DNA from: Agromyces sp. G08B096
GTDB lineage: Bacteria; Actinomycetota; Actinomycetes; Actinomycetales; Microbacteriaceae
Direction of reading: 5' to 3'
NCBI RefSeq assembly: GCF_040267705.1
Contig: NZ_CP158374.1
Span: 1,550,001-1,614,000 of the forward strand
DNA: 64,000 nucleotides
Part shown: in pieces, positions 29,585 to 38,975 of the stretch
How the letters are laid out: every line of letters begins with the position of its first letter
Numbering within the stretch: position 1 is the stretch's first letter
The notes under the pieces: model-generated
Told to the model about the DNA's origin: nothing
The model's input: the letters and a program-made list of their open reading frames with translations, nothing else
Database searches by the model: none
Translations under genes and position numbers: made by a program

Positions 29585-30340
29585 ATGTCCGGGCATTCCA
29601 AGTGGGCGACGACCAAGCACAAGAAGGCCGTCATCGACGCGCGTCGTGCGAAGTCGTTCGCGAAGCTCATCAAGAACATCGAGGTCGCGGCCAAGCTCGG
29701 CGGCGCCGACCTCAACGGCAACCCCACCCTGTACGACGCGGTGCAGAAGGCCAAGAAGACCTCGGTGCCGAACGACAACATCGATCGTGCGATCAAGCGC
29801 GGCGCCGGCATCGGCGGCGAGGCGGTCGAGTACACGTCGATCATGTACGAGGCGTACGGGCCCGCCGGCGTCGCGCTCATGATCGAGTGCCTCACCGACA
29901 ACAAGAACCGCGCCGCCGCCGAGGTCCGCACGGCGCTGTCCCGCAACGGCGGCACTCTCGCCGACCCCGGCAGCGTCGCCTACAACTTCAGCCGCAAGGG
30001 CGTCATCGTCGTCTCCGGCGAGGGCACCACGGAGGACGACGTGATGCTCGCCGCGCTCGAGGCGGGCGCCGAGGAGGTCGAGGCGCACCCGCAGGGCTTC
30101 GAGGTCGTCACCGAGGCATCCGACCTCGTCACCGTGCGCAGCGCACTCCAGGAGGCCGGGCTCGACTACGAGTCGGCCGACGTGGAGTTCGTGCCCAACC
30201 TCAAGGTCGAGATCGACGCCGAGACCGCCAAGAAGGTGTTCCGCATCATCGACGCGCTCGAGGACAGCGACGACGTGCAGAACGTCTACAGCAACTTCGA
30301 CCTGTCGCCAGAGGTGCAGGCCGAGCTCGAGGCGGAGTAG
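29585..30340 (+). CDS. yebC: YebC/PmpR family DNA-binding protein
   Basis: A 251-residue TACO1/YebC-type protein starting [16 protein letters not shown] and ending in an acidic tail, full length for the family. Members have been described as transcription regulators and, for some, as translation factors easing ribosome stalling; either role is possible. ACAGGAG lies just before the ATG and TAGAAT (29533-29538) is a candidate -10. It is immediately upstream of ruvC, a linkage conserved in many bacteria. Confidence 0.92.
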   Translation: MSGHSKWATTKHKKAVIDARRAKSFAKLIKNIEVAAKLGGADLNGNPTLYDAVQKAKKTSVPNDNIDRAIKRGAGIGGEAVEYTSIMYEAYGPAGVALMIECLTDNKNRAAAEVRTALSRNGGTLADPGSVAYNFSRKGVIVVSGEGTTEDDVMLAALEAGAEEVEAHPQGFEVVTEASDLVTVRSALQEAGLDYESADVEFVPNLKVEIDAETAKKVFRIIDALEDSDDVQNVYSNFDLSPEVQAELEAE

Positions 30341-30349
30341 CCGATCGCC

Positions 30350-30973
30350 ATGCGGGTGCTCGGCGTCGACCCCGGGCTCACCCGCTGCGGCGTGGGCGTG
30401 GTCGACGTCGAGCCGAACCGCCGAGCGAGACTCGTCGACGTGGTCGTGCTGCGTTCGCCGACCGATCTGCCGATCGAGCGGCGCCTCGCGCGGATCGCCG
30501 ACGGGCTCGAGGCGATCGTCGAGGAGCATCGTCCGCAGGCGGTGGCCCTCGAACGCGTCTTCGCGCGTTCCGACGTGTCCACCATCATGGGCACCGCGCA
30601 GATCTCCGGGGTCGCGATGCTCATCGCCGCACGGCGGGCGCTGCCCGTCGCCCTGCACACCCCCTCCGAGGTGAAAGCGGCCATCACCGGCTACGGCCGC
30701 GCCGACAAGAAGCAGGTCGGCGCGATGGTCGCTCGCATCCTCGGCCTCGATGCGGTGCCGAAGCCCGCCGACGCCGCCGACGCGCTGGCCCTCGCGATCT
30801 GCCACGCGTGGCGCACGGGCGGAGTCGCCGGTGAGGCGGTGCGCGAGGCGGGCGCGGCCGGGCGCACGCGCGTCGATGCGGATGCCGCCGGGCTCACGCC
30901 CGCTCAGCGCGCGTGGCTCGCCGCGGAGCGCTCCGCAGCCGTGTCGGGAGCCGCCCGTAGGGTGAAGGAGTGA
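30350..30973 (+). CDS. ruvC: Holliday junction resolvase RuvC
   Basis: A 207-residue endonuclease that cuts Holliday junctions during recombination. The four acidic catalytic residues are Asp7 ([11 protein letters not shown]), Glu68 (VALERVF), Asp141 and Asp144 ([12 protein letters not shown]). The C-terminal 35 residues are an Ala/Arg-rich extension. First gene of ruvCAB; its stop overlaps the ruvA GTG (GTGA). No LexA box (GAAC-N4-GTTC type) is visible in the 110 bp before yebC or before ruvC. Confidence 0.95.
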   Translation: MRVLGVDPGLTRCGVGVVDVEPNRRARLVDVVVLRSPTDLPIERRLARIADGLEAIVEEHRPQAVALERVFARSDVSTIMGTAQISGVAMLIAARRALPVALHTPSEVKAAITGYGRADKKQVGAMVARILGLDAVPKPADAADALALAICHAWRTGGVAGEAVREAGAAGRTRVDADAAGLTPAQRAWLAAERSAAVSGAARRVKE

Positions 30974-31590
30974 TCTCCTCCCTTCGCGGCCGTGTCCTCG
31001 TCGCCGCCGGCAGTTCGGTCGTGATCGACGTCGGCGGAGTCGGGTTCCACGTGAACACCACCCCCGCGCTCGTCCTCGCCACCCGCGAGGGGCATGAGCT
31101 CGCCGTGCACACCTCGTTGATCGTCCGCGACGACGCGCTCACCCTCTTCGGGTTCGCCACGCGCGACGAGCTCGACGTGTTCGAGCTGCTGATCGGCGTC
31201 ACCGGCGTCGGCCCGAAGTCGGCGCTCGGCGTGCTGTCCGCGCTGTCGCCCGACCAGGTCGCCGAGGCCGTGCACCGCGAAGACGACGCGGTGTTCCGCA
31301 AGGTCAGCGGCATCGGGCCGAAGACGGCCAAGCTCATCACCGTCTCCCTCGCGGGCAAGCTGCAGGCGGCCGCCGAGCGTCCCGCGAGTGCGCCCGTCGC
31401 GACGGGCGGCGTCGCCGAGAGCGTGCTGGCGGCCCTCACCGGGCTCGGCTGGTCCGAGCGCGTCGCCGCCGAGGCGGTCGACGAGACGCTCGAGACCGCG
31501 TCCGAGACGGATGCTTCGTCGGTGCCCGCGCTCCTCCGGCTCACGCTGGCCCGGCTCGGCCCGGCACAGCAGGCGGGCAGGGCTCGATGA
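30970..31590 (+). CDS. ruvA: Holliday junction branch migration protein RuvA
   Basis: A 206-residue junction-binding protein: N-terminal OB fold ([28 protein letters not shown]), tandem helix-hairpin-helix motifs ([16 protein letters not shown] and [14 protein letters not shown], about 75-125), and a C-terminal domain III (about 150-200) that contacts RuvB. GTG 30970 and the stop both overlap neighbouring genes, as expected of a coupled ruvCAB operon. Confidence 0.95.
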   Translation: MISSLRGRVLVAAGSSVVIDVGGVGFHVNTTPALVLATREGHELAVHTSLIVRDDALTLFGFATRDELDVFELLIGVTGVGPKSALGVLSALSPDQVAEAVHREDDAVFRKVSGIGPKTAKLITVSLAGKLQAAAERPASAPVATGGVAESVLAALTGLGWSERVAAEAVDETLETASETDASSVPALLRLTLARLGPAQQAGRAR

Positions 31591-32651
31591 GCGACGAGCG
31601 AGACCTCGACATCGACCTCACCGACCCGGTGCTGGCCTCGGAGGCGGAGCTCGCCTTCGAGGGCGCGCTCCGGCCGAAGAGCCTCGGCGAGTTCGTCGGC
31701 CAGACCCGCGTCCGCGGTCAGCTCCAGCTGCTGCTCACCGCGGCCGCACTGCAGCAGCGTACGCCCGACCACATCCTGCTCGCCGGCCCTCCGGGCCTCG
31801 GCAAGACGACCCTCGCCATGATCGTCGCCCACGAGGGCGGGCGCCCGCTGCGGATGTCGAGCGGGCCGGCGATCCAGCATGCCGGCGATCTCGCGGCGAT
31901 TCTCAGCTCCCTCGTTCCGGGGGAGGTGCTCTTCATCGACGAGATCCATCGCATGGCCCGCTCCGCGGAGGAGATGCTCTACCTCGCGATGGAGGACTTC
32001 CGCATCGACATCATGGTCGGCAAGGGTGCCGGCGCCACCTCGGTGCCGCTCGATCTCGCGCCGTTCACGCTCGTCGGCGCCACGACGCGCGCGGGCCTGC
32101 TGCCGAATCCGCTGCGCGACCGGTTCGGCTTCACGGCCCACCTGGAGTTCTATGACGAGGCCGAGCTCGAGCAGGTGCTGCACCGGGCGGCGGGCATGCT
32201 CGGCCTGACGATCGACCGCGAGGGCATCGCCGAGATCGCCGGCCGCTGCCGCGGCACGCCGCGCATCGCCAACCGGCTGCTGCGGCGCGTCCGCGACTAC
32301 GCGCTCGTGCATCCCGCCGGCGCGAGCGGGGGAGCGGATGTCGCGGCCGTGCGCGCCGCGCTCGAGCTCTACGACGTTGACGCGCTCGGCCTCGACCGCC
32401 TCGATCGCGCCGTCATGCTCACGATCCTCACCCGGTTCGGCGGGGGACCGGTCGGCCTGAACACGCTGGCCGTGTCGGTCGGCGAGGAGGCCGAGACGAT
32501 CGAGGCGGTCGTCGAGCCGTTCCTGGTGCGGATCGGACTGCTCACGCGGACGCCCCGGGGCCGTGTGGCGACGCCTGCTGCATGGCGGCATTTCGGCCTC
32601 GCAGAGCGCGCGTCGGATGCCGCATCGACGCTTCCGATCGATGACCTATAA
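31587..32651 (+). CDS. ruvB: Holliday junction branch migration ATPase RuvB
   Basis: A 354-residue AAA+ motor. Walker A is GPPGLGKTT, Walker B FIDEIHRM, and [18 protein letters not shown] is the sensor/arginine-finger region; the C-terminal winged helix includes [16 protein letters not shown] overlap with ruvA. Its TAA stop lies inside the TATAAT promoter element of yajC, so the next operon starts exactly where this one ends. Confidence 0.95.
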   Translation: MSDERDLDIDLTDPVLASEAELAFEGALRPKSLGEFVGQTRVRGQLQLLLTAAALQQRTPDHILLAGPPGLGKTTLAMIVAHEGGRPLRMSSGPAIQHAGDLAAILSSLVPGEVLFIDEIHRMARSAEEMLYLAMEDFRIDIMVGKGAGATSVPLDLAPFTLVGATTRAGLLPNPLRDRFGFTAHLEFYDEAELEQVLHRAAGMLGLTIDREGIAEIAGRCRGTPRIANRLLRRVRDYALVHPAGASGGADVAAVRAALELYDVDALGLDRLDRAVMLTILTRFGGGPVGLNTLAVSVGEEAETIEAVVEPFLVRIGLLTRTPRGRVATPAAWRHFGLAERASDAASTLPIDDL

Positions 32652-32652
32652 T
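32625..32652 (+). promoter_or_regulatory. Promoter of yajC-secD-secF
   Basis: TCGACG (32625-32630), a 16-base spacer and a consensus TATAAT (32647-32652) overlap the last codons and stop of ruvB. The leader to the yajC ATG is about 65 bases. This is the best -10 match in the window. Confidence 0.65.
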
Positions 32653-32724
32653 CCAATGAGGCTCACGCCGCCCTGCACATGACTTCGTGCGCAGCGACGC
32701 ACCTCGGAAGGTTCACTCGTCCCC

Positions 32725-33108
32725 ATGGCTTTCGATCCGTTCACCATCATCATGCTCGCCGTCCTGGCGGTCCTGATCTTCTTCATGTTCCGCAACTCCA
32801 GGAAGCGTCAGGCCGAGGCGCGCGAGCTGCAGGCGAAGGTGGTGCCGGGCGCGAAGGTGATGACGAACTTCGGTCTCTTCGGCACGATCCTCTCGATCGA
32901 CGAGGAAGACAACCAGGTCCAGCTCGAGGTCGGCCCCGGCACGGTGCTGACGGTGCACCGCCAGACGATCGCGCGCGTGGTCGACGCGGCCGAGCCCGCC
33001 GCCGACGAGGCGGCCGCGGCCCCCGTCGCGGGCGAGCCCGAGTTCGGCGAGCGTCTCGACACGCCCCCGGCCGACGAGACCCCCGACACCAAGAAGTCGG
33101 ACGACTAA
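32725..33108 (+). CDS. yajC: Preprotein translocase accessory subunit YajC
   Basis: A 127-residue protein with one N-terminal membrane helix (TIIMLAVLAVLIFFMFRNS) and the cytoplasmic YajC domain (KVVPGAKVMTNFGLFGTILSI), followed by an acidic Ala/Glu/Asp tail of about 40 residues. YajC associates with SecDF to assist Sec-dependent export. GGAAGG lies about 14 bases before the ATG. It heads the yajC-secD-secF cluster; a GC-rich hairpin separates it from secD. Confidence 0.93.
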   Translation: MAFDPFTIIMLAVLAVLIFFMFRNSRKRQAEARELQAKVVPGAKVMTNFGLFGTILSIDEEDNQVQLEVGPGTVLTVHRQTIARVVDAAEPAADEAAAAPVAGEPEFGERLDTPPADETPDTKKSDD

Positions 33109-33126
33109 GCCCCCACCCCGTCGCTT

Positions 33127-33150
33127 CGCCCGCGCGATGACGCGCGGGCG
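33127..33150 (+). other. Perfect GC-rich stem-loop between yajC and secD
   Basis: CGCCCGCGCG, loop ATGA, then the exact complement: a 10-bp G/C stem with no T run. It ends 21 bases before the secD start, inside what should be a continuous operon, so it may set the yajC:secD ratio by partial termination or mRNA processing. Confidence 0.6.
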
Positions 33151-33171
33151 CCTCCAGAGAAGGCACACAAC

Positions 33172-34905
33172 GTGGCTGCACCTACCAAGCGGTCCTCACG
33201 ACCGACGCCGGTCCGCAAGGCGTGGCGGTCGCTGACCTGGCTCGGCGTGATCATCGCCGGTCTGTTCGCGATCAACGCCGCCGGAGTCATCTGGGGCGGC
33301 GGCTCGTGGACGCCGAAGCTCGCGCTCGACCTCGAGGGCGGCACGCAGATCATCCTGGCGCCGCAGCTCGAAGACGGCCAGACGGCCTCCCAGGAGCAGC
33401 TCGACCAGGCCGTCGCGATCATCCGTCAGCGCGTCGACGCCTCGGGCGTCGCAGAGGCGGAGATCAACACCGAGGGCAGCAATGTCGTCGTGCGCATCCC
33501 CGGCGAGCTCGACGAGCAGACCGCGGCGCGGATCCAGTCGTCCGCGAAGCTCGAGCTCCGCCCGGTGCTGCTGGCCGGCGGCGCGACGAACGAATCGATC
33601 GACCCGAGCGCGTCGCCCGAGCCGACCGAGCCCGCCGAGGAGCTCTCGTCGACGCCGACCGTCGAGCCGACCGACGGCAGCGACCCGAACTGGGTGACCC
33701 CGGCGCTGCAGGCGCAGTACGACGACTTCAACTGCGCCGAGATGGACGAGAACGCCACGAACGTCGCGCCGGCCGACGAGCCGCTCGTGACGTGCGACAC
33801 GACGCGCACGGTGAAGTACCTGCTCGGCCCGGTGGAGGTCAGCGGTGAGCACATCGTCGACGCCACCAACGGCATGGTGCAGACCAGCACGGGCGCCACC
33901 ACGGGCCAGTGGGCCGTCAACATCGTCTTCGACGACCAGGGCACCGAGGACTTCGCCGAGGTCAGCACCCGCCTGTACGGTCTGAAGGACCAGGCGCCGC
34001 GCGACCAGTTCGCGTTCGTGCTCGACGGAGCCGTGCTCTCGGCGCCGTCCATGAACGGCATCATCACCGACGGTCGCCCCCAGATCACCGGCCAGTTCCA
34101 GCAGGCCGACTCGAAAGCCCTCGCCGACCAGCTGAAGTTCGGCGCCCTGCCGATCAGCTTCACGGTGCAGTCGACCGACACGATCTCCCCGACGCTCGGC
34201 ACGTCGCAGCTGCAGTCCGGCCTCATCGCCGGTCTCATCGGCCTCATCCTGGTGGTCATCTACACGCTGTTCCAGTACCGCGCGCTCGGCTCGGTGACCA
34301 TCGCGTCGCTCATCATCGCCGCGGTCATCACCTACCTCGCGATCACGATCCTGTCGTGGTACGAGGGGTACCGGCTCTCGCTCGCGGGCATCGCGGGCCT
34401 CATCGTCGCCATCGGCTTCACGGCCGACTCGTTCATCGTCTACTTCGAGCGCGTCCGTGACGAGCTGCGCGACGGCCGACCCCTCGTCGGCGCCGTCGAA
34501 GCGGGCTGGAAGCGCGCCTTCCGCACCGTGCTCGCCTCCAAGGGCGTCAACCTGCTCGCCGCGGTGGTGCTCTTCATCCTGGCGGTCGGCAGCGTGAAGG
34601 GCTTCGCGTACACGCTCGGTCTCACCACGGTCATCGACGTCATCGTCGTGATCCTGTTCACCCACCCGATGCTGCAGCTGCTGGCGCAGACGAAGTTCTT
34701 CTCGAGCGGAAATCCCTGGTCGGGCCTCGACCCCAACGCGCTCGGCGCGGTCTACCGAGGCCGGGCGGAGTTCCGGAAGCCGGCGACGGTGCCCGCGCGC
34801 AAGGTCGCGTCGAGCTCGAAGGAAGCGCAGAAGCGCCAGACGATCGCCGAGCGGAAGGCCGCGGTCTCCGCCGGCGTCGGCTCCGACGAGGGCAAGGAGT
34901 CATGA
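33172..34905 (+). CDS. secD: Protein translocase subunit SecD
   Basis: A 577-residue membrane protein with the first membrane segment at about 23-43, a large extracytoplasmic domain carrying the D1 motif (LALDLEGGTQIIL) and five further membrane segments from about 345 to 505 (the AGLIGLILVVIYTLFQYRALG and SLAGIAGLIVAIGFTADSFIVYFERVRDE blocks are family signatures). A Pro/Glu/Thr-rich insert (about 145-170) sits in the extracytoplasmic domain. GTG start with AGAGAAGG upstream. Its stop overlaps the secF ATG. SecDF uses the proton gradient to pull exported proteins. Confidence 0.95.
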   Translation: MAAPTKRSSRPTPVRKAWRSLTWLGVIIAGLFAINAAGVIWGGGSWTPKLALDLEGGTQIILAPQLEDGQTASQEQLDQAVAIIRQRVDASGVAEAEINTEGSNVVVRIPGELDEQTAARIQSSAKLELRPVLLAGGATNESIDPSASPEPTEPAEELSSTPTVEPTDGSDPNWVTPALQAQYDDFNCAEMDENATNVAPADEPLVTCDTTRTVKYLLGPVEVSGEHIVDATNGMVQTSTGATTGQWAVNIVFDDQGTEDFAEVSTRLYGLKDQAPRDQFAFVLDGAVLSAPSMNGIITDGRPQITGQFQQADSKALADQLKFGALPISFTVQSTDTISPTLGTSQLQSGLIAGLIGLILVVIYTLFQYRALGSVTIASLIIAAVITYLAITILSWYEGYRLSLAGIAGLIVAIGFTADSFIVYFERVRDELRDGRPLVGAVEAGWKRAFRTVLASKGVNLLAAVVLFILAVGSVKGFAYTLGLTTVIDVIVVILFTHPMLQLLAQTKFFSSGNPWSGLDPNALGAVYRGRAEFRKPATVPARKVASSSKEAQKRQTIAERKAAVSAGVGSDEGKES

Positions 34906-35924
34906 TGGCCAACCGACTGACGACGTTCGGCAACGACCTCTACACCGGCAAGCGCTCCTTCAACTTCGTCGGCGGGCGCCGGAAGTGGTACCTCATCGCC
35001 GGCATCCTGCTCATCCTGAGCGTCGCCATCCCGCTGCTCCGCGGGGTGAACTTCAGCATCGAGTTCACCGGCGGCTCGCAGTTCCAGATCGCGGGCGTCG
35101 AGGATGCCACGGCTCAGCCGGCCGTCGATGCCGTGCACTCGGTCGTTCCCGAGTCAGTTCCGAAGGTCACGGTCGTCGGTGAGAGCGGTGTGCGCGTGCA
35201 GACCGAGCAGCTGACGCAGGAGGAGTCGCGCGAGGTGACCTCGGCGCTCGCCTCCGCGTACGACGTTCCCGAGGGGGAGGTCACGTCTACGTTCATCGGC
35301 CCGAGCTGGGGCGCGGATGTCACGCGCCAGGCGCTCGTCGGCCTCGTCGCCTTCGTGCTGCTCGCGGCGATCATCATGGCGCTGTACTTCCGCACCTGGA
35401 AGATGTCGGCGGCCGCGATCATCGCGCTCATGGCCGACCTCGTGGCCACGGTCGGCATCTACGCCGCCGTCGGCTTCGAGATCTCCCCGGCCGCGATGAT
35501 CGGCATCCTGACGATCCTCAGCTACTCGCTCTACGACACGGTCGTCGTATTCGACAAGATCCGGGAGAACACAGCGGAAGACGGCCAGGAGTCCCGGCGG
35601 ACGTTCGCCGAGTCGGTGAACCTGGCCGTGAACCAGACGCTGGTGCGCTCGATCAACACGTCGGTCGTGGCGGCGCTGCCGGTCGCGGCGATCCTCTTCA
35701 TCGGGGCGGGCGTGCTCGGTGCGGACACGCTCCGAGACATTTCGCTGGCGCTGCTCATCGGCATCCTGGTCGGCACCTGGTCGACCGTGTTCATCGCCGC
35801 TCCGCTGTACTCCCAGCTCCGCGAAGGCGAGCCGGCGATCAAGCGTCACGATGCCAAGGTGCTGAAGGAGCGCGAGCGCGCGGCCGGGGCATCCGCCGAC
35901 GCTCCGGCGGTCGCCTCCGCATGA
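34902..35924 (+). CDS. secF: Protein translocase subunit SecF
   Basis: A 340-residue partner of SecD with six membrane segments; the signature FSIEFTGGSQFQI lies in the extracytoplasmic loop and YSLYDTVVVFDKIREN marks the conserved fourth membrane segment. ATG 34902 overlaps the secD stop; ATG 34905, the next codon, is equally possible. The C-terminal tail is Ala-rich. Last gene of the cluster; the (p)ppGpp gene follows after 78 bases with its own likely promoter. Confidence 0.95.
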   Translation: MMANRLTTFGNDLYTGKRSFNFVGGRRKWYLIAGILLILSVAIPLLRGVNFSIEFTGGSQFQIAGVEDATAQPAVDAVHSVVPESVPKVTVVGESGVRVQTEQLTQEESREVTSALASAYDVPEGEVTSTFIGPSWGADVTRQALVGLVAFVLLAAIIMALYFRTWKMSAAAIIALMADLVATVGIYAAVGFEISPAAMIGILTILSYSLYDTVVVFDKIRENTAEDGQESRRTFAESVNLAVNQTLVRSINTSVVAALPVAAILFIGAGVLGADTLRDISLALLIGILVGTWSTVFIAAPLYSQLREGEPAIKRHDAKVLKERERAAGASADAPAVASA

Positions 35925-35975
35925 CGTTCGCCCAGAGCGCGTGCCGGTTCGGCCCGATGATCGCCCACGAGCGGC

Positions 35976-35981
35976 GATAAT
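35976..35981 (+). promoter_or_regulatory. Candidate -10 element before the (p)ppGpp synthase gene
   Basis: GATAAT matches the -10 consensus in five of six positions and lies 22 bases before the chosen start, leaving room for the GGAGG ribosome binding site. No convincing -35 is present. Confidence 0.4.
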
Positions 35982-36002
35982 CGAACTCTGGAGGTGGCGA
36001 GC

Positions 36003-38252
36003 GTGACGGAGACCGGGGTCAATCAGACGGCGTCGCTGCGCCGTCTCGTGCCCAGGATCTTCTCGCGCGCGCAGTCGACCGGTGCGGTCGACACGCTCCT
36101 GCGGACCGTGCGGATGCACCACCCCAAGGCCGACCTCGCGCTCGTCGAGCGCGCCTACCAGGTGGCGGATCGGGCTCATGAGGGTCAGAAGCGCAAGAGC
36201 GGCGAGCCGTACATCACGCACCCCATCGCCGTCGCGCAGATCCTCGCCGACCTCGGCATCGGGTCGAAGACCGTCGCCGCGGCGCTGTTGCACGACACCG
36301 TCGAGGACACTGCGTACACGCTCGACCAGGTGCGGGCGGACTTCGGCGATGAGATCGCGATGCTCGTCGACGGGGTGACCAAGCTCGACAAGGTGAAGTA
36401 CGGCGACTCGACCCAGGCCGAGACCGTCCGGAAGATGATCGTGGCGATGTCGAAGGACATCCGCGTCCTCATCATCAAGCTCGCCGACCGACTGCACAAC
36501 GCCCGTACCTGGGGCTTCGTCCCGGCGGAGTCGGCGTCGCGCAAGGCGACCGAGACCCTCGAGATCTACGCGCCGCTCGCGCACCGGCTCGGCATCCAGA
36601 CCATCAAGTGGGAGCTCGAGGACCTGTCGTTCGCGGTGCTGTATCCGAAGCTCTACGCGGAGATCGAAAGCCTGGTCAAGCAGCGCACTCCGCAGCGCGA
36701 AGAGTTCGTGCAGACCGTCATCGATCTCGTGAGCGACGACCTGAAGGCGGCGAAGATCCGCGGCAAGGTCGTCGGCCGGCCCAAGCAGTACTACTCGATC
36801 TACCAGAAGATGATCGTCAGGGGTCGCGAGTTCGACGAGATCTACGACCTCGTCGGAATCCGCGTGCTCGTGAACTCCGTGCGCGACTGCTACGCCGTGC
36901 TCGGCGCGATCCACGCCCGGTGGACGCCGCTTCCCGGTCGCTTCAAGGACTACATCGCGACGCCCAAGTTCAACCTGTACCAGTCGCTGCACACGACGGT
37001 CATCGGCCCGAAGGGCCGCGCCGTCGAGATCCAGATCCGCACGCACGACATGCACCAGCGGGCCGAGTACGGTGTCGCGGCGCACTGGAAGTACAAGGAG
37101 CGGATGGCCGGTCGGGCCGACGACAAGGCGGCGTCCACCGAGACCGACATGGCCTGGCTCGCGCACATCTCCGACTGGCAGGCGGAGACGGCCGACCCCG
37201 GAGAGTTCCTCGACTCGCTGCGGTTCGAGATCGGGGCGAAGGAGGTCTACGTCTTCACGCCGAAGGGACGGGTGATCGGCCTTCCCGCCGGCGCGACGCC
37301 GGTCGACTTCGCCTACGCCGTGCACACCGAGGTCGGGCACCGCACCATGGGCGCCAAGGTCAACGGGCGGCTGGTGCCGCTCGAGAGCGAGCTGAACAGC
37401 GGCGACGTCGTCGAGGTGTTCACCTCGAAGAACCCCGACTCCGGGCCCAGCAAGGACTGGCTGACGTTCGTCAAGAGCCCGCGCGCCCGGAACAAGATCC
37501 GGCAGTGGTTCACCAAGGAGCGCCGCGACGAGGCCATCGAGCACGGCCGCGACGCGATCGCCCGCGCGATGCGCAAGCAGAACCTCCCGCTGCAAAAGCT
37601 CATGAGCCAGGAGTCGTTCGCCGAGGTCGCCGCCCAGCTGCGGTACGACGATGTCTCCTCGCTCTACGCGGCCGTCGGCGAGGGCCACATCTCCACGCAG
37701 TCGGTTCTCGAGAAGGTGCTCGCGCTGGTCCGCGAGGTCGACGAGAGCGACGAGCCCGATCTGCCGATCTCGACGAGGCCGCGCCAACTGCCGCGGTCCA
37801 GCGATTCGGGTGTGCTCGTGCGCGGAGCGCCGGACATCCTGGTGAAGCTCGCCCGGTGCTGCACCCCCGTGCCGGGGGACGAGATCGTGGGCTTCATCAC
37901 CCGCGGCTCCGGGGTGTCGGTCCACCAGGCCACCTGTCACAACGTGCAGTCGCTGCTGCGCGAGCCCGAGCGCATGATCGATGTGGAGTGGGCGCCGAGC
38001 TCGAAGAGCGTCTTCCTCGTGCAGATCCAGATCGAAGCGCTCGATCGCGCGGGGCTGCTGTCGGATGTCACGCGCGTGCTGTCGGAGCACCACGTGAACA
38101 TCCTCTCGGCGAACGTGTCGACCTCGACGGATCGTCTCGCGCTCAGCCGGTTCGTGTTCGAGATGGGCGATACGACACATCTCGACCGCGTGCTGAACGC
38201 GGTGCGCCGGATCGACGCGGTCTACGACGTGTACCGCGTCTCGGACGGCTAG
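36003..38252 (+). CDS. rel: Bifunctional (p)ppGpp synthetase/hydrolase
   Basis: A 749-residue long RelA/SpoT homologue controlling the stringent response. The N-terminal HD hydrolase domain is intact (His97-Asp98 in LLHDTVEDT), the synthetase domain follows (about 240-360, with GRFKDYIATPKFNLYQSLHTTV), then TGS (VYVFTPKGRVIGLPAGATPVDFAY), a helical region, a Cys-containing segment (CCTPVPGDEIVGF) and a C-terminal ACT domain. Intact HD and synthetase motifs mean it should both make and degrade (p)ppGpp. GTG 36003 is preferred over GTG 35994 because GGAGG lies eight bases upstream of it. Confidence 0.95.
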   Translation: MTETGVNQTASLRRLVPRIFSRAQSTGAVDTLLRTVRMHHPKADLALVERAYQVADRAHEGQKRKSGEPYITHPIAVAQILADLGIGSKTVAAALLHDTVEDTAYTLDQVRADFGDEIAMLVDGVTKLDKVKYGDSTQAETVRKMIVAMSKDIRVLIIKLADRLHNARTWGFVPAESASRKATETLEIYAPLAHRLGIQTIKWELEDLSFAVLYPKLYAEIESLVKQRTPQREEFVQTVIDLVSDDLKAAKIRGKVVGRPKQYYSIYQKMIVRGREFDEIYDLVGIRVLVNSVRDCYAVLGAIHARWTPLPGRFKDYIATPKFNLYQSLHTTVIGPKGRAVEIQIRTHDMHQRAEYGVAAHWKYKERMAGRADDKAASTETDMAWLAHISDWQAETADPGEFLDSLRFEIGAKEVYVFTPKGRVIGLPAGATPVDFAYAVHTEVGHRTMGAKVNGRLVPLESELNSGDVVEVFTSKNPDSGPSKDWLTFVKSPRARNKIRQWFTKERRDEAIEHGRDAIARAMRKQNLPLQKLMSQESFAEVAAQLRYDDVSSLYAAVGEGHISTQSVLEKVLALVREVDESDEPDLPISTRPRQLPRSSDSGVLVRGAPDILVKLARCCTPVPGDEIVGFITRGSGVSVHQATCHNVQSLLREPERMIDVEWAPSSKSVFLVQIQIEALDRAGLLSDVTRVLSEHHVNILSANVSTSTDRLALSRFVFEMGDTTHLDRVLNAVRRIDAVYDVYRVSDG

Positions 38253-38263
38253 CCCCGACCGCT

Positions 38264-38284
38264 GGGCCGCCGAGGGTTCGGCCC
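38264..38284. terminator. Weak stem-loop between convergent genes
   Basis: GGGCCG and CGGCCC form a 6-bp stem with a nine-base loop in the 42-bp gap between the (p)ppGpp gene and the convergent AbiEi-like gene. No T run. Confidence 0.35.
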
Positions 38285-38294
38285 GCCGCCGAGC

Positions 38295-38879
38295 TCACGC
38301 ACTCAGGCGAACGGATCCGGCGCGGACCGTGGCGTCGTCGAGCCGGGCCAGGGCCGCCCGCTTGTACGGCAACCGGAACGCCCCCTCGAGCCGGTCGCGC
38401 ACGGCGACGGCCACCGCGGGCTGCGGCTGGAGCAGCTGGGCGACGAGGCCGAGGTCCGCCGCGGTCGAGTCGGGATCGCGCACGAGGTCGTACACCGTTC
38501 GCGCCCGCGTGGTGCAGCGCACCTCGCCGATGAGCTCGACATCGCCCGGGTCGAGGGTCACCTCTCGCACGTGACCGAGCTCGGCGCGCACCGTGGTGCG
38601 CGCCGAGGCATCCACGCAGAACTGCGTCCGCGCCGGGGCCACCTGGCCGGCTCCGTGGACCCACGCCGCGGAGCGGCGGTCGAGCACCAGCGCACGGTCG
38701 ACGCCGAGGGCGAGCAGGCGGGCCCGCAGGGCCGGCAGGTCGGGTTCGTCGATCGGGACGAAGCCGTCGCGCCAGGCGATGACGTCGCCGTCGAGCCGCG
38801 CGGCGCAGAGTTCGGCGAGCGGAAGGTCATCGGTGCCGAGGACGGCGGGCAGTCGCGACATGCTCCCATGCTGGCGCAT
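38295..38879 (-). CDS. AbiEi-like/hypothetical protein
   Basis: A 194-residue protein. The segment RRSAAWVHGAGQVAPARTQFCVDAS followed by VRCTTRARTVYDLVRDP resembles the C-terminal part of AbiEi-family antitoxins and the many actinobacterial proteins annotated after it. There is no N-terminal winged-helix of usual length and no AbiEii nucleotidyltransferase gene nearby, so a toxin-antitoxin role is doubtful. GAGGT lies nine bases before ATG 38879, which I use; ATG 38861 is possible. The following 96 bases are noncoding before the DUF349 gene. Confidence 0.5.
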   Translation of the reverse strand: MRQHGSMSRLPAVLGTDDLPLAELCAARLDGDVIAWRDGFVPIDEPDLPALRARLLALGVDRALVLDRRSAAWVHGAGQVAPARTQFCVDASARTTVRAELGHVREVTLDPGDVELIGEVRCTTRARTVYDLVRDPDSTAADLGLVAQLLQPQPAVAVAVRDRLEGAFRLPYKRAALARLDDATVRAGSVRLSA

Positions 38880-38975
38880 CCGTCGCCGACCTCGCCCGGT
38901 GGCGAGCCGCCGTGTGGAGAACCTCCCGAGCGGGGCGCTGTGGAGAGGCGGCGCGGGAGCGGACGTGACCGGCGA

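Noticed and set aside
35154..38180. Long antisense frame over secF and the (p)ppGpp gene
   Set aside because: Crosses two recognised genes and their promoter; residue composition is that of an antisense GC-rich frame.
38295..38879. Complete AbiE toxin-antitoxin system
   Set aside because: No nucleotidyltransferase toxin gene is adjacent; the flanking genes are the (p)ppGpp enzyme and a DUF349 protein.
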